Positions 43,583-53,487 are shown, counted from the stretch's first letter. The stretch: 64,000 nucleotides of DNA from an uncultured Pseudoteredinibacter sp. (GCF_947500695.1 NZ_CANMSS010000001.1:806001-870000), one strand, 5' to 3'. The notes: generated by a model not told the origin, from the letters alone. A program made the numbers and translations.

Positions 43583-44797
43583 ATGTATACCATAGAAAAA
43601 TCAGACAAACTTCACGGGGTTTGCTACGACATACGAGGGCCTGTTTTAGAACACGCTCAACGCATGGAAGAAGATGGCAGCCGTATTTTAAAGCTCAATA
43701 TTGGTAACCCAGCGCCATTTGATTTCGCTGCACCCGATGAAATCATTAAGGATGTCATTCTCAATCTGAGTGCCGCCGAAGGTTATACCCACTCTAAAGG
43801 CCTTTTTGCCGCGCGCAAAGCCATTATGCAGGAGTGTCAAAAACTCGAAATTACCGGTGTTGAAATTGAAGATATCTATATTGGTAATGGCGTCAGTGAG
43901 CTGATCACGATGGCGACTCAAGCCCTACTGAATGATGGCGATGAGATTTTAGTCCCCTCCCCTGATTATCCGCTTTGGACAGCGGCCGTAGGACTGGGCG
44001 GTGGCAAGCCGGTTCACTACCTTTGTGACGAGCAATCCGATTGGCAGCCCGCATTGGACGATATTCGCTCTAAAATTAGCGATCGCACGCGAGCCATTGT
44101 TATTATCAACCCTAATAACCCGACGGGCGCTGTCTATTCAGAAGCCATGCTACAAGAGCTGGTTCAGATTGCCCGCGAACACCAGCTGGTGCTATTCGCT
44201 GATGAGATCTACAGCAAGATTTTATACGACGACGCCGAATTTACGCCTTTGGGTCGTTTAGCTAAAGATATTGTATGTCTAAGCTTTAACGGTTTATCCA
44301 AGTCTTATCGATTGGCCGGCTTTCGCTGCGGTTGGATGATTATCTCTGGAGCAAAGCACTTAGCCAAAGGCTATCGTGAAGGCCTAGATATGCTTGCCTC
44401 AATGCGCCTTTGTGCCAATGTTCCAGCAATGTATGCGGTACAAACGGCATTAGGCGGCTACCAAAGTATTAACGAACTTATTTTGCCCGGTGGGCGCTTG
44501 CTCGAGCAGCGCAACATCGCCCACGAGGCCATCAGCCAAATTCCCGGCGTATCTTGTGTAAAGCCCAAAGGGGCGCTGTATCTATTTCCAAAAATCGATT
44601 TGGATATCCATAAGATTCATGACGATGAGCAAATGGTGTTAGATTTTTTGCGACAGAAAAAAGTGCTCCTAGTACAAGGAACCGCTTTTAACTGGCCGAA
44701 CCCAGACCACTTTAGGATTGTGTTTTTGCCCCGCAAAGAAGAGCTCAAAGACGCGATTGAGCAGTTTGCGAATTTTATCGAACACTACCGCCAGTAA
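43583..44797 (+). CDS. alaA: glutamate-pyruvate aminotransferase AlaA
   Basis: 404 aa PLP-dependent class I aminotransferase. Near-identical layout to E. coli AlaA: KLNIGNPAPFDF, EDIYIGNGVSELI, INPNNPTGAVYS, FADEIYSKILYDDA, the PLP lysine in FNGLSKSYRLAGFR, MLASMRLCANVPA, LLVQGTAFNWPNPDHFRIV. Makes alanine from pyruvate and glutamate. Confidence 0.96.
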   Translation: MYTIEKSDKLHGVCYDIRGPVLEHAQRMEEDGSRILKLNIGNPAPFDFAAPDEIIKDVILNLSAAEGYTHSKGLFAARKAIMQECQKLEITGVEIEDIYIGNGVSELITMATQALLNDGDEILVPSPDYPLWTAAVGLGGGKPVHYLCDEQSDWQPALDDIRSKISDRTRAIVIINPNNPTGAVYSEAMLQELVQIAREHQLVLFADEIYSKILYDDAEFTPLGRLAKDIVCLSFNGLSKSYRLAGFRCGWMIISGAKHLAKGYREGLDMLASMRLCANVPAMYAVQTALGGYQSINELILPGGRLLEQRNIAHEAISQIPGVSCVKPKGALYLFPKIDLDIHKIHDDEQMVLDFLRQKKVLLVQGTAFNWPNPDHFRIVFLPRKEELKDAIEQFANFIEHYRQ

Positions 44798-44823
44798 TTT
44801 TATCTAACAAGGCCGAGCAGACT

Positions 44824-45255
44824 ATGAGTGACTTGCACATCGATGACTTTTATCGTGACAGCGCCCGTATTCTGCTTCAGCTTTATCGACACTTCCCTCG
44901 CCGCGATTTAATTTATACCGAAGATATCATCGGGCCAGATACGCCAGATGATTTTGGTTTGCCAAGCGACCGCCACCAAGCCTGCTTCGCCACTATGCTG
45001 TGGCTCGCAGAACATCAGTATTTAAGTTATGGCAGTACAGTAGGTCAAGAAGCCTTAGACCAGGCTACATTGAGTCAACGAGGATTTAATTTGCTTGCTT
45101 TACTCGAGCAAGATACTGAGTTTTTTCCACAAGACTCTGAGACCAGAGCTAAGCACGAAGAAGGTTTGAGCCGAGCCCAGCTGCTGCGTCATAAGTTGAA
45201 AAGCGAAAGCTCTATTCGCTTAAACCACTATATGCGCTACTTGTATACCCTTTGA
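44824..45255 (+). CDS. conserved hypothetical protein
   Basis: 143 aa, soluble, mainly helical. The middle (HQACFATMLWLAEHQYLSYG, ATLSQRGFNLLALLEQD) has the look of a winged-helix domain, but no known family is claimed. 26 bases after alaA, so probably co-transcribed. Confidence 0.7.
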   Translation: MSDLHIDDFYRDSARILLQLYRHFPRRDLIYTEDIIGPDTPDDFGLPSDRHQACFATMLWLAEHQYLSYGSTVGQEALDQATLSQRGFNLLALLEQDTEFFPQDSETRAKHEEGLSRAQLLRHKLKSESSIRLNHYMRYLYTL

Positions 45256-45322
45256 AACCCTTTGAGCAACACTCTCAACACCCCGATCCGCCGTGATATA
45301 TAAGGCTTCATCCACATAGCTA

Positions 45323-46318
45323 TTAAGCGCGCATATCCTGCTGCCATTGACCTTCATAACGACAATGAAACAGTTTTAACTGCTGGTCACTATTGGTATC
45401 CGGAAAATCCTCACTCGGCTTCAAACGCGCGACTTTAATACATTCTGGACACTCTTGTGCGATTAACTCGTCGATAAAGTCTTCACCCAACTCAGGGGCA
45501 TTTAAACACAATAAAATATCGGCACCGTGCTCGGCCAACTGGGGAATACGGCGGATTAGCTTGGCATAATCCTGCTTTGCTACAAAGCTGCCCTTTTGAA
45601 AGGATGGAGGATCAAGGATTAATACACCATAGGGGCCAGGCCTACGGATACGCCCCCAAGATTTCAAAATGTTTTCCGCTAAAAAACGAGTTTTACAGTT
45701 TGCAACCTCAGCAAGCTGATGATTAAACTGATGATTTTTTTGCCCCGTCTTAAGTGCACCACGTGCCATATCGACATTCACGACTTCTGAAGCACCAGCG
45801 GCGGCGGCAACCACACTAAAAGCACAAGTATAAGAAAATAGGTTTAGAACTTTTTTGTCTTTAGCATGTGCCTCTAGCCACTTCCGGCCGGGCTCCATAT
45901 CCAAAAAGAAGCCTGAATTTTGACGACCACCAAGCTGAATCTGAAAGCGCAACTCTCCACGTCGAGCAAATAAGGTCTCTTCAGCATCAAACCCATCGGC
46001 ACAGTATAGCCACTCACTGGGCGCGCCATGTACATAACGATAGGAAACACCCAAGGCCAAAATATCATTGGCGACCATTAGGGGTTTAAGCTGCTCGCAG
46101 AGCAGGTCTAAAAAAGATTTTTCTACTTCAGCAAAACATACGATCCACAATACTGGGCTGTAATAATCAATAACAATGTGCTCCAAGCCTGGATAGCACT
46201 GGCCGCGACCATGAAATATCCGCCTTGAGTCCTTAGATTGAAAAACTCCCAGCTGTTTTTTTTCTTCGATATGCTCCAACAACTGAGCAAACTGTTTTTC
46301 CGTATCGTTCGATAACAC
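45323..46318 (-). CDS. RlmI-like SAM-dependent rRNA methyltransferase
   Basis: 331 aa class I methyltransferase. SAM-binding VLNLFSYTCAFSVVAAAAGA near residue 160 and VDMARGALKTGQKNH after it; the motif IV LILDPPSFQKGSF near 228 is the cytosine/RlmI-type signature. N-terminal domain without the PUA of full-length RlmI. It modifies RNA or a related substrate; target not fixed. Confidence 0.83.
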   Translation of the reverse strand: MLSNDTEKQFAQLLEHIEEKKQLGVFQSKDSRRIFHGRGQCYPGLEHIVIDYYSPVLWIVCFAEVEKSFLDLLCEQLKPLMVANDILALGVSYRYVHGAPSEWLYCADGFDAEETLFARRGELRFQIQLGGRQNSGFFLDMEPGRKWLEAHAKDKKVLNLFSYTCAFSVVAAAAGASEVVNVDMARGALKTGQKNHQFNHQLAEVANCKTRFLAENILKSWGRIRRPGPYGVLILDPPSFQKGSFVAKQDYAKLIRRIPQLAEHGADILLCLNAPELGEDFIDELIAQECPECIKVARLKPSEDFPDTNSDQQLKLFHCRYEGQWQQDMRA

Positions 46319-46378
46319 TACTACAACCTCTAAAATCTACAGCCGAGCTGATAAAACAACATCATCAACAACAAACAC

Positions 46379-47536
46379 TTATACACCACAGCTAATTGGA
46401 TAATAAATGGTATCGCGATAACCACAGAGCACTGGGATATGACCACTTAGCCCACGATCGAGTTCTGGGTCATTACTATCGATCAATAGAGGCCTGTTCT
46501 GCAATTCGGTAATTTTTGTTTTTGTGGCCAACACCCAAATATTGTCACGCCCTAAAGCCCTTAAAACCGCTGGGCTTAGTTGCTGATTGCCTCGCCCAAG
46601 CAAGTGCCCCTGACCACCAATAGCTGTTATCAAGGCTTTACACTTAGCAGGGTTCTCCTGTAGCAATGTTTCTAAGTAGCCAGCATCAACATCCTTGGCG
46701 ATTAACTCTCCAGCGTGTAGAACATCAAAGCCTAGCAAGGTGCCCTCTAAGTGCAGCTCATCCAGTACGGCCTTGGGCGTACTTCCAGGACCAATTAAAT
46801 AAAACTCATCGTCTTCAAGGCGCTCAACGATATCAGCAGCAATATCCGCTAACACCAGCTCCTCTACCTCGCGACCAGAATTCTTGGTTTGCTGAACAAA
46901 GTGGCCAACTTCAGGCACCCATAATTCGCCATAGTACTTTGACCGTACCTGCCCCTGACGAAATAGAGTCTCATCAATATCGCGCACTTCTTGCTGGCGC
47001 AAGTCAACCAAACCGTTTTTAAGAAGCAATAACAACACTTCAGCTGCCGATTCAGGATTAATGGCAAATACTGCAGAGTGCATTTTTACACCAGCTGGAA
47101 TTCCCAAACACACCTGAGCAGAAAGTTCCGAGGAAAAAGCATTGACCATATTTCTTGCAGTACCATCGCCACCAACGAAAAGCAGCAAGTCGATACCCTC
47201 ACACGCTAACTCTTGAGCGATTCGCTCACTGTCTTCTGCTGTACTAAAACCTTGATCACTCAAGGTGCCAACAACTCGATGGGGTAGCCCAAGCTCCTTA
47301 AATAGCTGCTCACCCATTTCAGTAGGCGCGGTGAGAATTTCTAAATCAGCTTGTCGCTCTAATAATGGTGTGAGTGCCCGTTTAGCACGCTCAGCAGAGC
47401 GGCCAGCTTGTTGGCGCAACTCATCACTGATCTCATCACTGCCCTTTAAGCCTTCAGGACCGCCTAGACCGGCATAGGGGTTTAATAAAAAGCCAAGACG
47501 AAAAGGCTTCGCCTTGCTATCTAATTCAGAATTCAT
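46379..47536 (-). CDS. ATP-NAD kinase family protein (AcoX-like)
   Basis: 385 aa. NAD kinase fold: LGFLLNPYAGLGGPEGLKG, LLLFVGGDGTARNMVNAF (the GGDG motif near residue 127), PAGVKMHSAVFAINPE, FYLIGPGSTPKAVLD, ITAIGGQGHLLGRGNQQ. Longer than NadK and typical of the AcoX branch, whose substrate is uncertain. Next to a membrane permease 22 bases upstream. Confidence 0.85.
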   Translation of the reverse strand: MNSELDSKAKPFRLGFLLNPYAGLGGPEGLKGSDEISDELRQQAGRSAERAKRALTPLLERQADLEILTAPTEMGEQLFKELGLPHRVVGTLSDQGFSTAEDSERIAQELACEGIDLLLFVGGDGTARNMVNAFSSELSAQVCLGIPAGVKMHSAVFAINPESAAEVLLLLLKNGLVDLRQQEVRDIDETLFRQGQVRSKYYGELWVPEVGHFVQQTKNSGREVEELVLADIAADIVERLEDDEFYLIGPGSTPKAVLDELHLEGTLLGFDVLHAGELIAKDVDAGYLETLLQENPAKCKALITAIGGQGHLLGRGNQQLSPAVLRALGRDNIWVLATKTKITELQNRPLLIDSNDPELDRGLSGHIPVLCGYRDTIYYPISCGV

Positions 47537-47558
47537 GTTTTGAACCGCTAGTGGAAAC

Positions 47559-48230
47559 TCAGTTGTGACGATCTAAATAGGAATCGTCGTCATAAGACCT
47601 TACAAGGTGGGGGTAAAATATCGTTAACACCGATGTCATAGCACCATTAATAAAACCCTCAGGAAAGAGCATCAATGCAAACAGGTGCGCGTATTGAGCC
47701 AACATTCCCCAGTGGGCATCGGCCGCAATTATATAAAATAACAAGGCCGAAAAACACAACACAGCCAGCAGGGATAACATAGCCCCAACAAAGCCACCAC
47801 CCAGCATAAAAATAAAGACGTTGCGAACCCGCATTCTTTCTAATAAAGCAATAAATGCCATGCTAACGCTCGCCGGCACAATGACATTAAGAAAAAGCTC
47901 TATAGGTAGCTGAATTCCAAAGCGGCTGCACAGCACGCTATTCAACACTACAGCGAGTGAGCCCCCAAGTACCGCTAGGTGCCAACCAAAAACCAAACTG
48001 AGCGTAGTGATGGCTAAGGGGTGAAAGGCTATGACATCTAGCACATTGACCTGCAGCAACCAAAAAAAGGCCAAAGCGACAATAGCGGCAAACCAGGCAT
48101 GCTGGCGCTGCGAGTGGGCTATCAATTGCCGCCAAGGTGCTTTTATCGCGGCAAACATCAGCAGCAACACCGTTAGCATCGCAAGTGCGTAGTAGGAAAA
48201 ATTGAGCTCTGGGGGAATCAGTAAAAACAT
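47559..48230 (-). CDS. CbiM-like energy-coupling factor permease
   Basis: 223 aa from MFLLIPPELNF, about six TM helices. AFHPLAITTLSLVFGWHLAVLGGSLAV, NVIVPASVSMAFIALLER and LFPEGFINGAMTSVLTIFYPH match the small CbiM-like permeases. No partner ATPase gene is beside it, so it may work with components encoded elsewhere. A 16-codon upstream extension lacks support. Confidence 0.75.
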   Translation of the reverse strand: MFLLIPPELNFSYYALAMLTVLLLMFAAIKAPWRQLIAHSQRQHAWFAAIVALAFFWLLQVNVLDVIAFHPLAITTLSLVFGWHLAVLGGSLAVVLNSVLCSRFGIQLPIELFLNVIVPASVSMAFIALLERMRVRNVFIFMLGGGFVGAMLSLLAVLCFSALLFYIIAADAHWGMLAQYAHLFALMLFPEGFINGAMTSVLTIFYPHLVRSYDDDSYLDRHN

Positions 48231-48827
48231 AGGGCTATTGTCTCCTTTTTGCCAACGCCCCTGCAAATAAGAAAACACAAAGACTGTTTCGGGAACCTCT
48301 GATTAAGTCCCGCCCGCCTCTGGCGCTCAGAGCAGTGCAGCAGCTAGGCAATGAATACAGGCGAGCTGGTTGCCCGGCGAAATTCATTAACGCCGCTGCT
48401 GTATTGCTCTGAACGACCCGAAGGACGGGCACTAAAGCGGCCATCTACTTTGTCAACCAGCTTGCAAAGTACCCGGCCATCCACTGCGCTGTCTATCTCG
48501 TAGCTGGCCGCTTTTATGCCCGCAGAGAACTGGCGGGACTTAATCATAGGTTCCTTGGATCTAACTTTTAACAAGCGGCAAAATTTCGCCACCCTAGCTT
48601 TCAGCAGCTTTGAATCAGCGCCAATAAATCGCCATGAATAGCGCGACAAACGGTATACGTAATGTAAGCTATTGTTTTTAAAGGCTATTAATTACACAAA
48701 AATACTGGCACGGTTTTCGCTTTTACATAGGCAATCGCACCAAAGAGCGGGATTGAATGGCCACTATGGCAAGTTTTATCCCTTGCCGCTTTTTGGGAAA
48801 GCTAAGAGATAACACTAGGATTGCTAT
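48231..48827. other. intergenic region containing a MITE-like element
   Basis: About 600 bases between divergent genes. The part near the permease is occupied by a 263-base inverted-repeat element (separate entry). The remainder, next to the diguanylate cyclase, shows no gene. Confidence 0.6.
48292..48554. mobile_element. MITE-like element with 23-bp terminal inverted repeats
   Basis: Termini GGAACCTCTGATTAAGTCCC and, inverted, GGAACCTATGATTAAGTCCC, each continuing into CGCC (23 bases, one mismatch). Inside are further self-complementary arms (CAGAGCA...CAGCAGC at 48328 and 48395, two mismatches). No transposase; a 101-codon minus frame inside has no coding character. No clear target duplication. 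Confidence 0.6.
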
Positions 48828-49784
48828 ATGGTCACTTCAGTACAAATCAGTTCTCGCCCCAGTAAGGCCAAAGAAGTGATTGCGCCCAGCCGTATTGCCG
48901 TACCACAGCAGGATCTAAGCGATGAACTTTTTCGCTTAACCCAACGCCTTCAAACCAGCTTAGAGCTTGAGCAGGTGTTAGAGATATTCTTCCAACAATT
49001 GCAGCAGCATGTGAATATCGGCGGAATGGTTTACACCAGCCCTTGCAAACAACACATTAAGCTTGGGCGGCCCAATATACATCACGTAGACTATCAACTG
49101 AGTCGCCAGACTGCAGAGGGTGATGATGGCCTAGGCGCTGTGGTATTTAGCCGTGCCAAACGCTTCGCGGAAAACGAACTGATCTTAATTGAGTCCTTCC
49201 TCGGTCCATTGATCTACCCATTACGAAATGCCCTGCTCTACCGCCAGGCCTTGGCGGCAGCAATGTGTGACCCTTTAACCCAGACCGGTAACCGGGCTGC
49301 AATGAGTAATGCATTGCAACGCGAAATTCAGTTGGCTAATCGTTATCAGCAAGCTCTTTCGATGATGGTCATCGATATTGACCACTTCAAATCCGTCAAT
49401 GATAACTACGGCCATGCCGCCGGTGATGATGTTATTTGTAATGTCGCCAAAGCGATTACGACGGTTTGCCGTGAGACCGACCTAACTTTCCGTTTTGGTG
49501 GTGAAGAGTTTGTAGTCTTGCTTAATAAAACCGATGCCGCTGGCGCCAGAGTGATTGCCGAACGAGTGCGTCGCCATATAGCTTCACTGAACACCCAGTC
49601 CGATCAGCACGCCATTTCTGTAACGGCCAGTATCGGCACAGCAGAGCTTAATCAGGATGATAATGGTGAGAGCTTGTTTGAACGAGCTGACAGCGCACTT
49701 TACAAAGCCAAACAGCAAGGTCGTAACAAAGTTGTGAGTTATGACTTGATGGACAATGTTCAGCACTCACTGCTAGAAATGTAA
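48828..49784 (+). CDS. diguanylate cyclase (GGDEF)
   Basis: 318 aa. A variable N-terminal domain (~1-145, GAF-like, begins VTSVQISSRPSK), then a GGDEF domain: DPLTQTGNRAAMSNAL, VIDIDHFKSVNDNYGHAAGDDVI, active site FRFGGEEFVVLL near residue 226 and DSALYKAKQQGRNKVV. Makes cyclic di-GMP. No I-site RxxD is obvious. Closed by a strong terminator. Confidence 0.92.
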   Translation: MVTSVQISSRPSKAKEVIAPSRIAVPQQDLSDELFRLTQRLQTSLELEQVLEIFFQQLQQHVNIGGMVYTSPCKQHIKLGRPNIHHVDYQLSRQTAEGDDGLGAVVFSRAKRFAENELILIESFLGPLIYPLRNALLYRQALAAAMCDPLTQTGNRAAMSNALQREIQLANRYQQALSMMVIDIDHFKSVNDNYGHAAGDDVICNVAKAITTVCRETDLTFRFGGEEFVVLLNKTDAAGARVIAERVRRHIASLNTQSDQHAISVTASIGTAELNQDDNGESLFERADSALYKAKQQGRNKVVSYDLMDNVQHSLLEM

Positions 49785-49808
49785 AACGGAAGCCTAAGCT
49801 TCCGTTTT
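49783..49808 (+). terminator. rho-independent terminator
   Basis: AAAACGGAAGC / GCTTCCGTTTT with a 4-base loop, directly at the stop of the diguanylate cyclase; T-run follows. Confidence 0.85.
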
Positions 49809-49850
49809 ATTTCAACCTTAGGAATTGTTTAACAATCCTATATAGCAATC

Positions 49851-50735
49851 CTACTTACGCTTTCCAGGATTACTAAAGTGGTGAGGTCGCTGCCCCTTAC
49901 CTGCTCGCAAGCGCTTTTGATGGCGACGTTGATACTCTTTTTCGGACTTAGTTTGCATTAGTCTTTCAGTAGCCTCTAAGCCCGCAGTCATAGCCAACTC
50001 GGCGACTTCTTTATCATTAAGCTCAATCCACTGACCTACTCGCACATGGGAAGGGATAAAAATATTTCCATATCTTACCCGCTTAAGACGCGAAACATTA
50101 ACGCCTTGAGACTCCCATAAACGGCGCACCTCACGGTTACGACCTTCCATCACCACACAGTAAAACCAGCGGTTTTTACCTTCTCCAGGCCCTTCTACAA
50201 TGTCCGTAAAGCGCGCCATGCCATCATCAAGCATCACACCTTCACGCAAGCGCTTTAGCATATCCTCATCAACATCACCTTGAATCCTAATAAGGTATTC
50301 GCGGTCAATATTTGAAGATGGATGCATAAGCTTATTAGCCAAGTCACCATCATTGGTAAATAACAACAAACCACTGGTATTAAAATCCAAACGCCCAATC
50401 GAAATCCAGCGGCCAGACTTTAACTTTGGCAAGCGCTCGTAAACAGTTCGACGACCTTCAGGGTCTTTACGGGAACAAATCTCCCCTTCGGGCTTGTTGT
50501 ACAACAAGACCCTAGGACGCTCACGAACCGCGCTATCAATACTGACTCGACGGCCATCAAAATCAATGCGGTCACTTTCAGTAACACGATCACCGAGCTT
50601 CGCCAGTTCACCGTTAACCTGTACACGACCATCTGAGATGGCACGCTCCATTTCACGACGAGAACCAAGTCCTGCTCGCGCTAAAACTTTCTGTAATTTT
50701 TCATCAGGTTGTGCCTGATCACTTTCATTGCGCAT
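49851..50735 (-). CDS. rluB: 23S rRNA pseudouridine(2605) synthase RluB
   Basis: 294 aa. S4 domain (~14-75: [18 protein letters not shown]) then an RsuA-type synthase: catalytic Asp in [48 protein letters not shown]. Basic C-terminal tail. Follows scpB by 6 bases; the scpA-scpB-rluB order is conserved. Confidence 0.94.
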   Translation of the reverse strand: MRNESDQAQPDEKLQKVLARAGLGSRREMERAISDGRVQVNGELAKLGDRVTESDRIDFDGRRVSIDSAVRERPRVLLYNKPEGEICSRKDPEGRRTVYERLPKLKSGRWISIGRLDFNTSGLLLFTNDGDLANKLMHPSSNIDREYLIRIQGDVDEDMLKRLREGVMLDDGMARFTDIVEGPGEGKNRWFYCVVMEGRNREVRRLWESQGVNVSRLKRVRYGNIFIPSHVRVGQWIELNDKEVAELAMTAGLEATERLMQTKSEKEYQRRHQKRLRAGKGQRPHHFSNPGKRK

Positions 50736-50741
50736 GCTGAC

Positions 50742-51740
50742 CTACTGGTTTTCTTGCTCGGCCTGTTCGGCCATCATTTCACGTTCTAGTTCTTCGGCGG
50801 CGGCTAATTCCGCCTCCTCTTGAGCGATTACTGCTGCTAATTCAGCAGCTTCGGCTTCGGCTTCGGCTTCGGCTTCGGCTTCGGCTTCGGCTTCGGCTTC
50901 GGCTTCTAGTGTGTTCTCTGACTCTGAATCTTCAAGCGCTGAGCCTTCAAGATCAGCATCTACTTGCTGTTCATTTTCAGCGGCTTCACCTTCAGCACTT
51001 TCAGGCTCTTCGCTCTCAAGTTCTGAATCCTCAAGCTCATTGCTCTGTACCTCTCCACCTTCAGCCTCTGTACCTTCAGCGGCCAGGCGCTCGGCCTCGG
51101 CTTTTTCGGCTTCCCCTTCTGGGTCGATCGGGAGGTCCTTAGTGGGTGGAATCTCCATACCCTCATCTAATTGCAGCTCTGGATTCATTTTTTCCAGATC
51201 GGCAATTTCACTCAAGCTTGGCAACTGCTCCAAACTATTGAGATTAAAGTAATCCAAAAACTGTTTGGTTGTCGCATATAGCGATGGTCGCCCTGGCACA
51301 TCGCGGTGCCCAACTACCTTCACCCATTCACGCTCGGTAAGCGTTTTAATGATATGGGAGCTCACCGCGACACCGCGAATCTCTTCGATATCACCGCGAG
51401 TAATCGGCTGGCGGTAAGCAATTAAAGCTAAGGTTTCCAATAACGCACGGGAATATTTTTGCGGTTTTTCTTCCCATAAGCGGTTTACCCACTTGGCCGT
51501 ATCAGCAACAACTTGAAAACGCCAACCGGAACCGACTTCGACCAACTCATAACCTCGATCTTTACAATCGGCCTGAATATCTTCTAAAGCTGCTTGAATT
51601 TCATCTTTCGCTGGCGGCTCTTGATCTTCCTCGTCATCTTTGACTAAAAATAGTTCATGCAAGCGTTTAACGGTTAGTGGCTGTGCAGCCGCCAACAATG
51701 CCCCTTCAATAATTTTGCGCAGCAGAATTTTATCGTTCAT
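50742..51740 (-). CDS. scpB: segregation/condensation protein ScpB with acidic repeat tail
   Basis: 332 aa. Residues ~1-185 are the two winged helices of ScpB, the condensin partner (LRKIIEGALLAAAQPLTVKR, ALLETLALIAYRQPITRGDIEEIRGV, GRPSLYATTKQFLDYF). From ~190 on, the chain is a Glu/Ser/Ala-rich tail including ten Glu-Ala repeats. The core is normal; the tail is roughly 145 residues longer than usual. Confidence 0.92.
   Translation of the reverse strand: MNDKILLRKIIEGALLAAAQPLTVKRLHELFLVKDDEEDQEPPAKDEIQAALEDIQADCKDRGYELVEVGSGWRFQVVADTAKWVNRLWEEKPQKYSRALLETLALIAYRQPITRGDIEEIRGVAVSSHIIKTLTEREWVKVVGHRDVPGRPSLYATTKQFLDYFNLNSLEQLPSLSEIADLEKMNPELQLDEGMEIPPTKDLPIDPEGEAEKAEAERLAAEGTEAEGGEVQSNELEDSELESEEPESAEGEAAENEQQVDADLEGSALEDSESENTLEAEAEAEAEAEAEAEAEAEAAELAAVIAQEEAELAAAEELEREMMAEQAEQENQ
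50847..50906. repeat. hexanucleotide repeat in scpB (EA x10)
   Basis: Nine exact GGCTTC units plus one AGCTTC, in-frame coding for (Glu-Ala)10 on the minus strand. Copy changes stay in frame. Confidence 0.95.
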
Positions 51741-51771
51741 TAATAAATATTATCCTTAACTGTTTACGCGT

Positions 51772-52719
51772 TTATTGCGCACGAGCCTTAACATGAATAG
51801 CGCCAAATGCATCACTTTGGACAATCTCAACCAAAGACTCTTTAATTAGCTCCATCACCGCCAAAAATGTCACCACAACGCCGAGCCTGCCCTCTTCCAC
51901 CGTGAACAAACTCACGAAGGGAACAAATTGTTTGTGGCTTAAGCTATCCAACACTTGCCCCATGCGCTCTCGAGTCGACAATCGCTCTTTTTCTACATGG
52001 TGGCTTTCAAACATATCCGCACGGCGCAACACTTCTGACAATGCCAGTAAGACCTCTTTTAGATCCACCTCCGGCTCAGGCCGAGTCAAGTTGCGATCTG
52101 GCGGCTGGGCAGAGCCCTGATGAATATCACGACCAACACGAGGCAGCTCATCAATATCTTCAGCCGCTTTCTTAAAGCGTTCATATTCCTGCAAGCGGCG
52201 GATCAAGTTGGCGCGAGGATCATCCTCATCTTCTTCCACCTCGTTGCTTCTAGGTAGCAACATACGAGATTTGATCTCGGCAAGCATTGCCGCCATCAAC
52301 AGATACTCAGCGGCCAATTCAAACTGCATCGCATCCATCAGCTCGACATACTGCATATACTGAGCGGTAATCTCCGCCACATTAATATCCAAGATATCGA
52401 TGTTTTGACGTCGAATCAGATAAAGCAGTAAATCCAAAGGCCCTTCAAAAGCCTCTAGAATCACCTCTAGAGCATCTGGTGGAATATACAAATCCTTCGG
52501 CAAGGTGGTCATCTCTTTACCATCGACAATGGCAAAGGGCATTTCTCCTTGGCTAGGGGGGCTTTTACTTAACGCCTCGGCCTGTTCTGCTGTGGCTTCC
52601 TCAGAGGAAGCTTGCACTGGCTCTTCGGCTTGGTCGGCAGGTGTTTCAGGCTCAGACACTGATTCAGCAGTGTCAGTCGCCATCTCGGCGCCTGCTAATT
52701 CTTCTAGTTCGTCCGTCAC
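51772..52719 (-). CDS. scpA: segregation/condensation protein ScpA
   Basis: 315 aa from a GTG start (ATG 12 codons in is also possible). Kleisin partner of ScpB/SMC: FEGPLDLLLYLIRRQNIDILDINVAEITAQYM, LAAEYLLMAAMLAEIKSRMLLP, and a C-terminal winged part (RERMGQVLDSLSHKQFVPF, VTFLAVMELIKESLVE). Acidic N-terminal extension of ~75 residues. The open frame to 52818 starts at a TTG and crosses a likely promoter (-10 TATAAT at 52753-52758), so it is rejected as start. Confidence 0.88.
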   Translation of the reverse strand: MTDELEELAGAEMATDTAESVSEPETPADQAEEPVQASSEEATAEQAEALSKSPPSQGEMPFAIVDGKEMTTLPKDLYIPPDALEVILEAFEGPLDLLLYLIRRQNIDILDINVAEITAQYMQYVELMDAMQFELAAEYLLMAAMLAEIKSRMLLPRSNEVEEDEDDPRANLIRRLQEYERFKKAAEDIDELPRVGRDIHQGSAQPPDRNLTRPEPEVDLKEVLLALSEVLRRADMFESHHVEKERLSTRERMGQVLDSLSHKQFVPFVSLFTVEEGRLGVVVTFLAVMELIKESLVEIVQSDAFGAIHVKARAQ

Positions 52720-52863
52720 CCGGATACCTGTTTTGATGGATGAAAACGGGACATTATAACGGCAATAAGAGTCTGGCAACAGAGCTAAGAAAGCACTCAA
52801 GCTTTTCGATAATTCCAATAGAGAAGCCCCTTGCAGGGAGAAGAGGCTTCAGAAAGCTTTAGC

Positions 52864-53487
52864 TTAGGACATAAAGTCGTCAAAGCTTCCACAGCCCTGA
52901 CGAATGAGCTCTGGCGTTTCACCTGTTAGGTCAATCACAGTGGTCGCCTCCATGCCGCAATAACCGCCATCTACCACCAAATCGAGCTGATGCTCTAAGG
53001 TTTCGCGGATGTCATAAGGATCCGTCAGAGGGTACTCATCACCCGGCATAATCAGCGTTGAGGTCATTAGCGGCTCGCCAAGCGCGGCGATCAACTCCAA
53101 TGCGATATTGTTGTCGGGCACACGAAGACCGATGGTTTTACGCTTGGGGTGCATAACTCGACGAGGCACTTCATTGGTGGCCTCCAGCACAAAGGTATAA
53201 GCGCCAGGGGTATGGGCCTTTAGCATTCTAAATACGCTATTGCTGACTTTGGCATAGGTCGCCAACTCGGACAAGTCGCGGCACATAAGGGTAAAATTAT
53301 GATGCTTATCCAATTGCCTAATTTGACGGATACGATCTACTGCCTTTTTATCACCTAAATGACAACCAATGGCATAGGCCGAATCTGTCGGAAAGGCCAC
53401 CAAGCCCCCGCCCCGCAAGATATCAGCCGCTTGATTAACTAATCGGCCCTGAGGGTTATCCGGGTGAATTTGGAAAAACTGAGCCAC
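52864..53487 (-). CDS. yciO: YciO, Sua5/YrdC-family protein
   Basis: 207 aa. Matches E. coli YciO closely: QFFQIHPDNPQGRLVNQAA, GGGLVAFPTDSAYAIGCHLG, NFTLMCRDLSELATYAKV, PRRVMHPKRKTIGLRVPDN, ATTVIDLTGETPELIRQGCG. Family makes threonylcarbamoyl-AMP for tRNA; YciO itself has a weaker or uncertain role. Confidence 0.92.
   Translation of the reverse strand: MAQFFQIHPDNPQGRLVNQAADILRGGGLVAFPTDSAYAIGCHLGDKKAVDRIRQIRQLDKHHNFTLMCRDLSELATYAKVSNSVFRMLKAHTPGAYTFVLEATNEVPRRVMHPKRKTIGLRVPDNNIALELIAALGEPLMTSTLIMPGDEYPLTDPYDIRETLEHQLDLVVDGGYCGMEATTVIDLTGETPELIRQGCGSFDDFMS

Noticed and set aside
48231-48480. Cobalamin riboswitch before the CbiM-like permease
   Set aside because: No B12-box-like sequence; the structure seen is explained by the inverted-repeat element.
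48344-48649. 101-codon minus-strand frame
   Set aside because: Mostly inside the MITE-like element; no homology and no binding site.
52684-52818. Longer ScpA start (TTG)
   Set aside because: It would cross a likely promoter and begins at a weak TTG; the GTG or inner ATG fits better.
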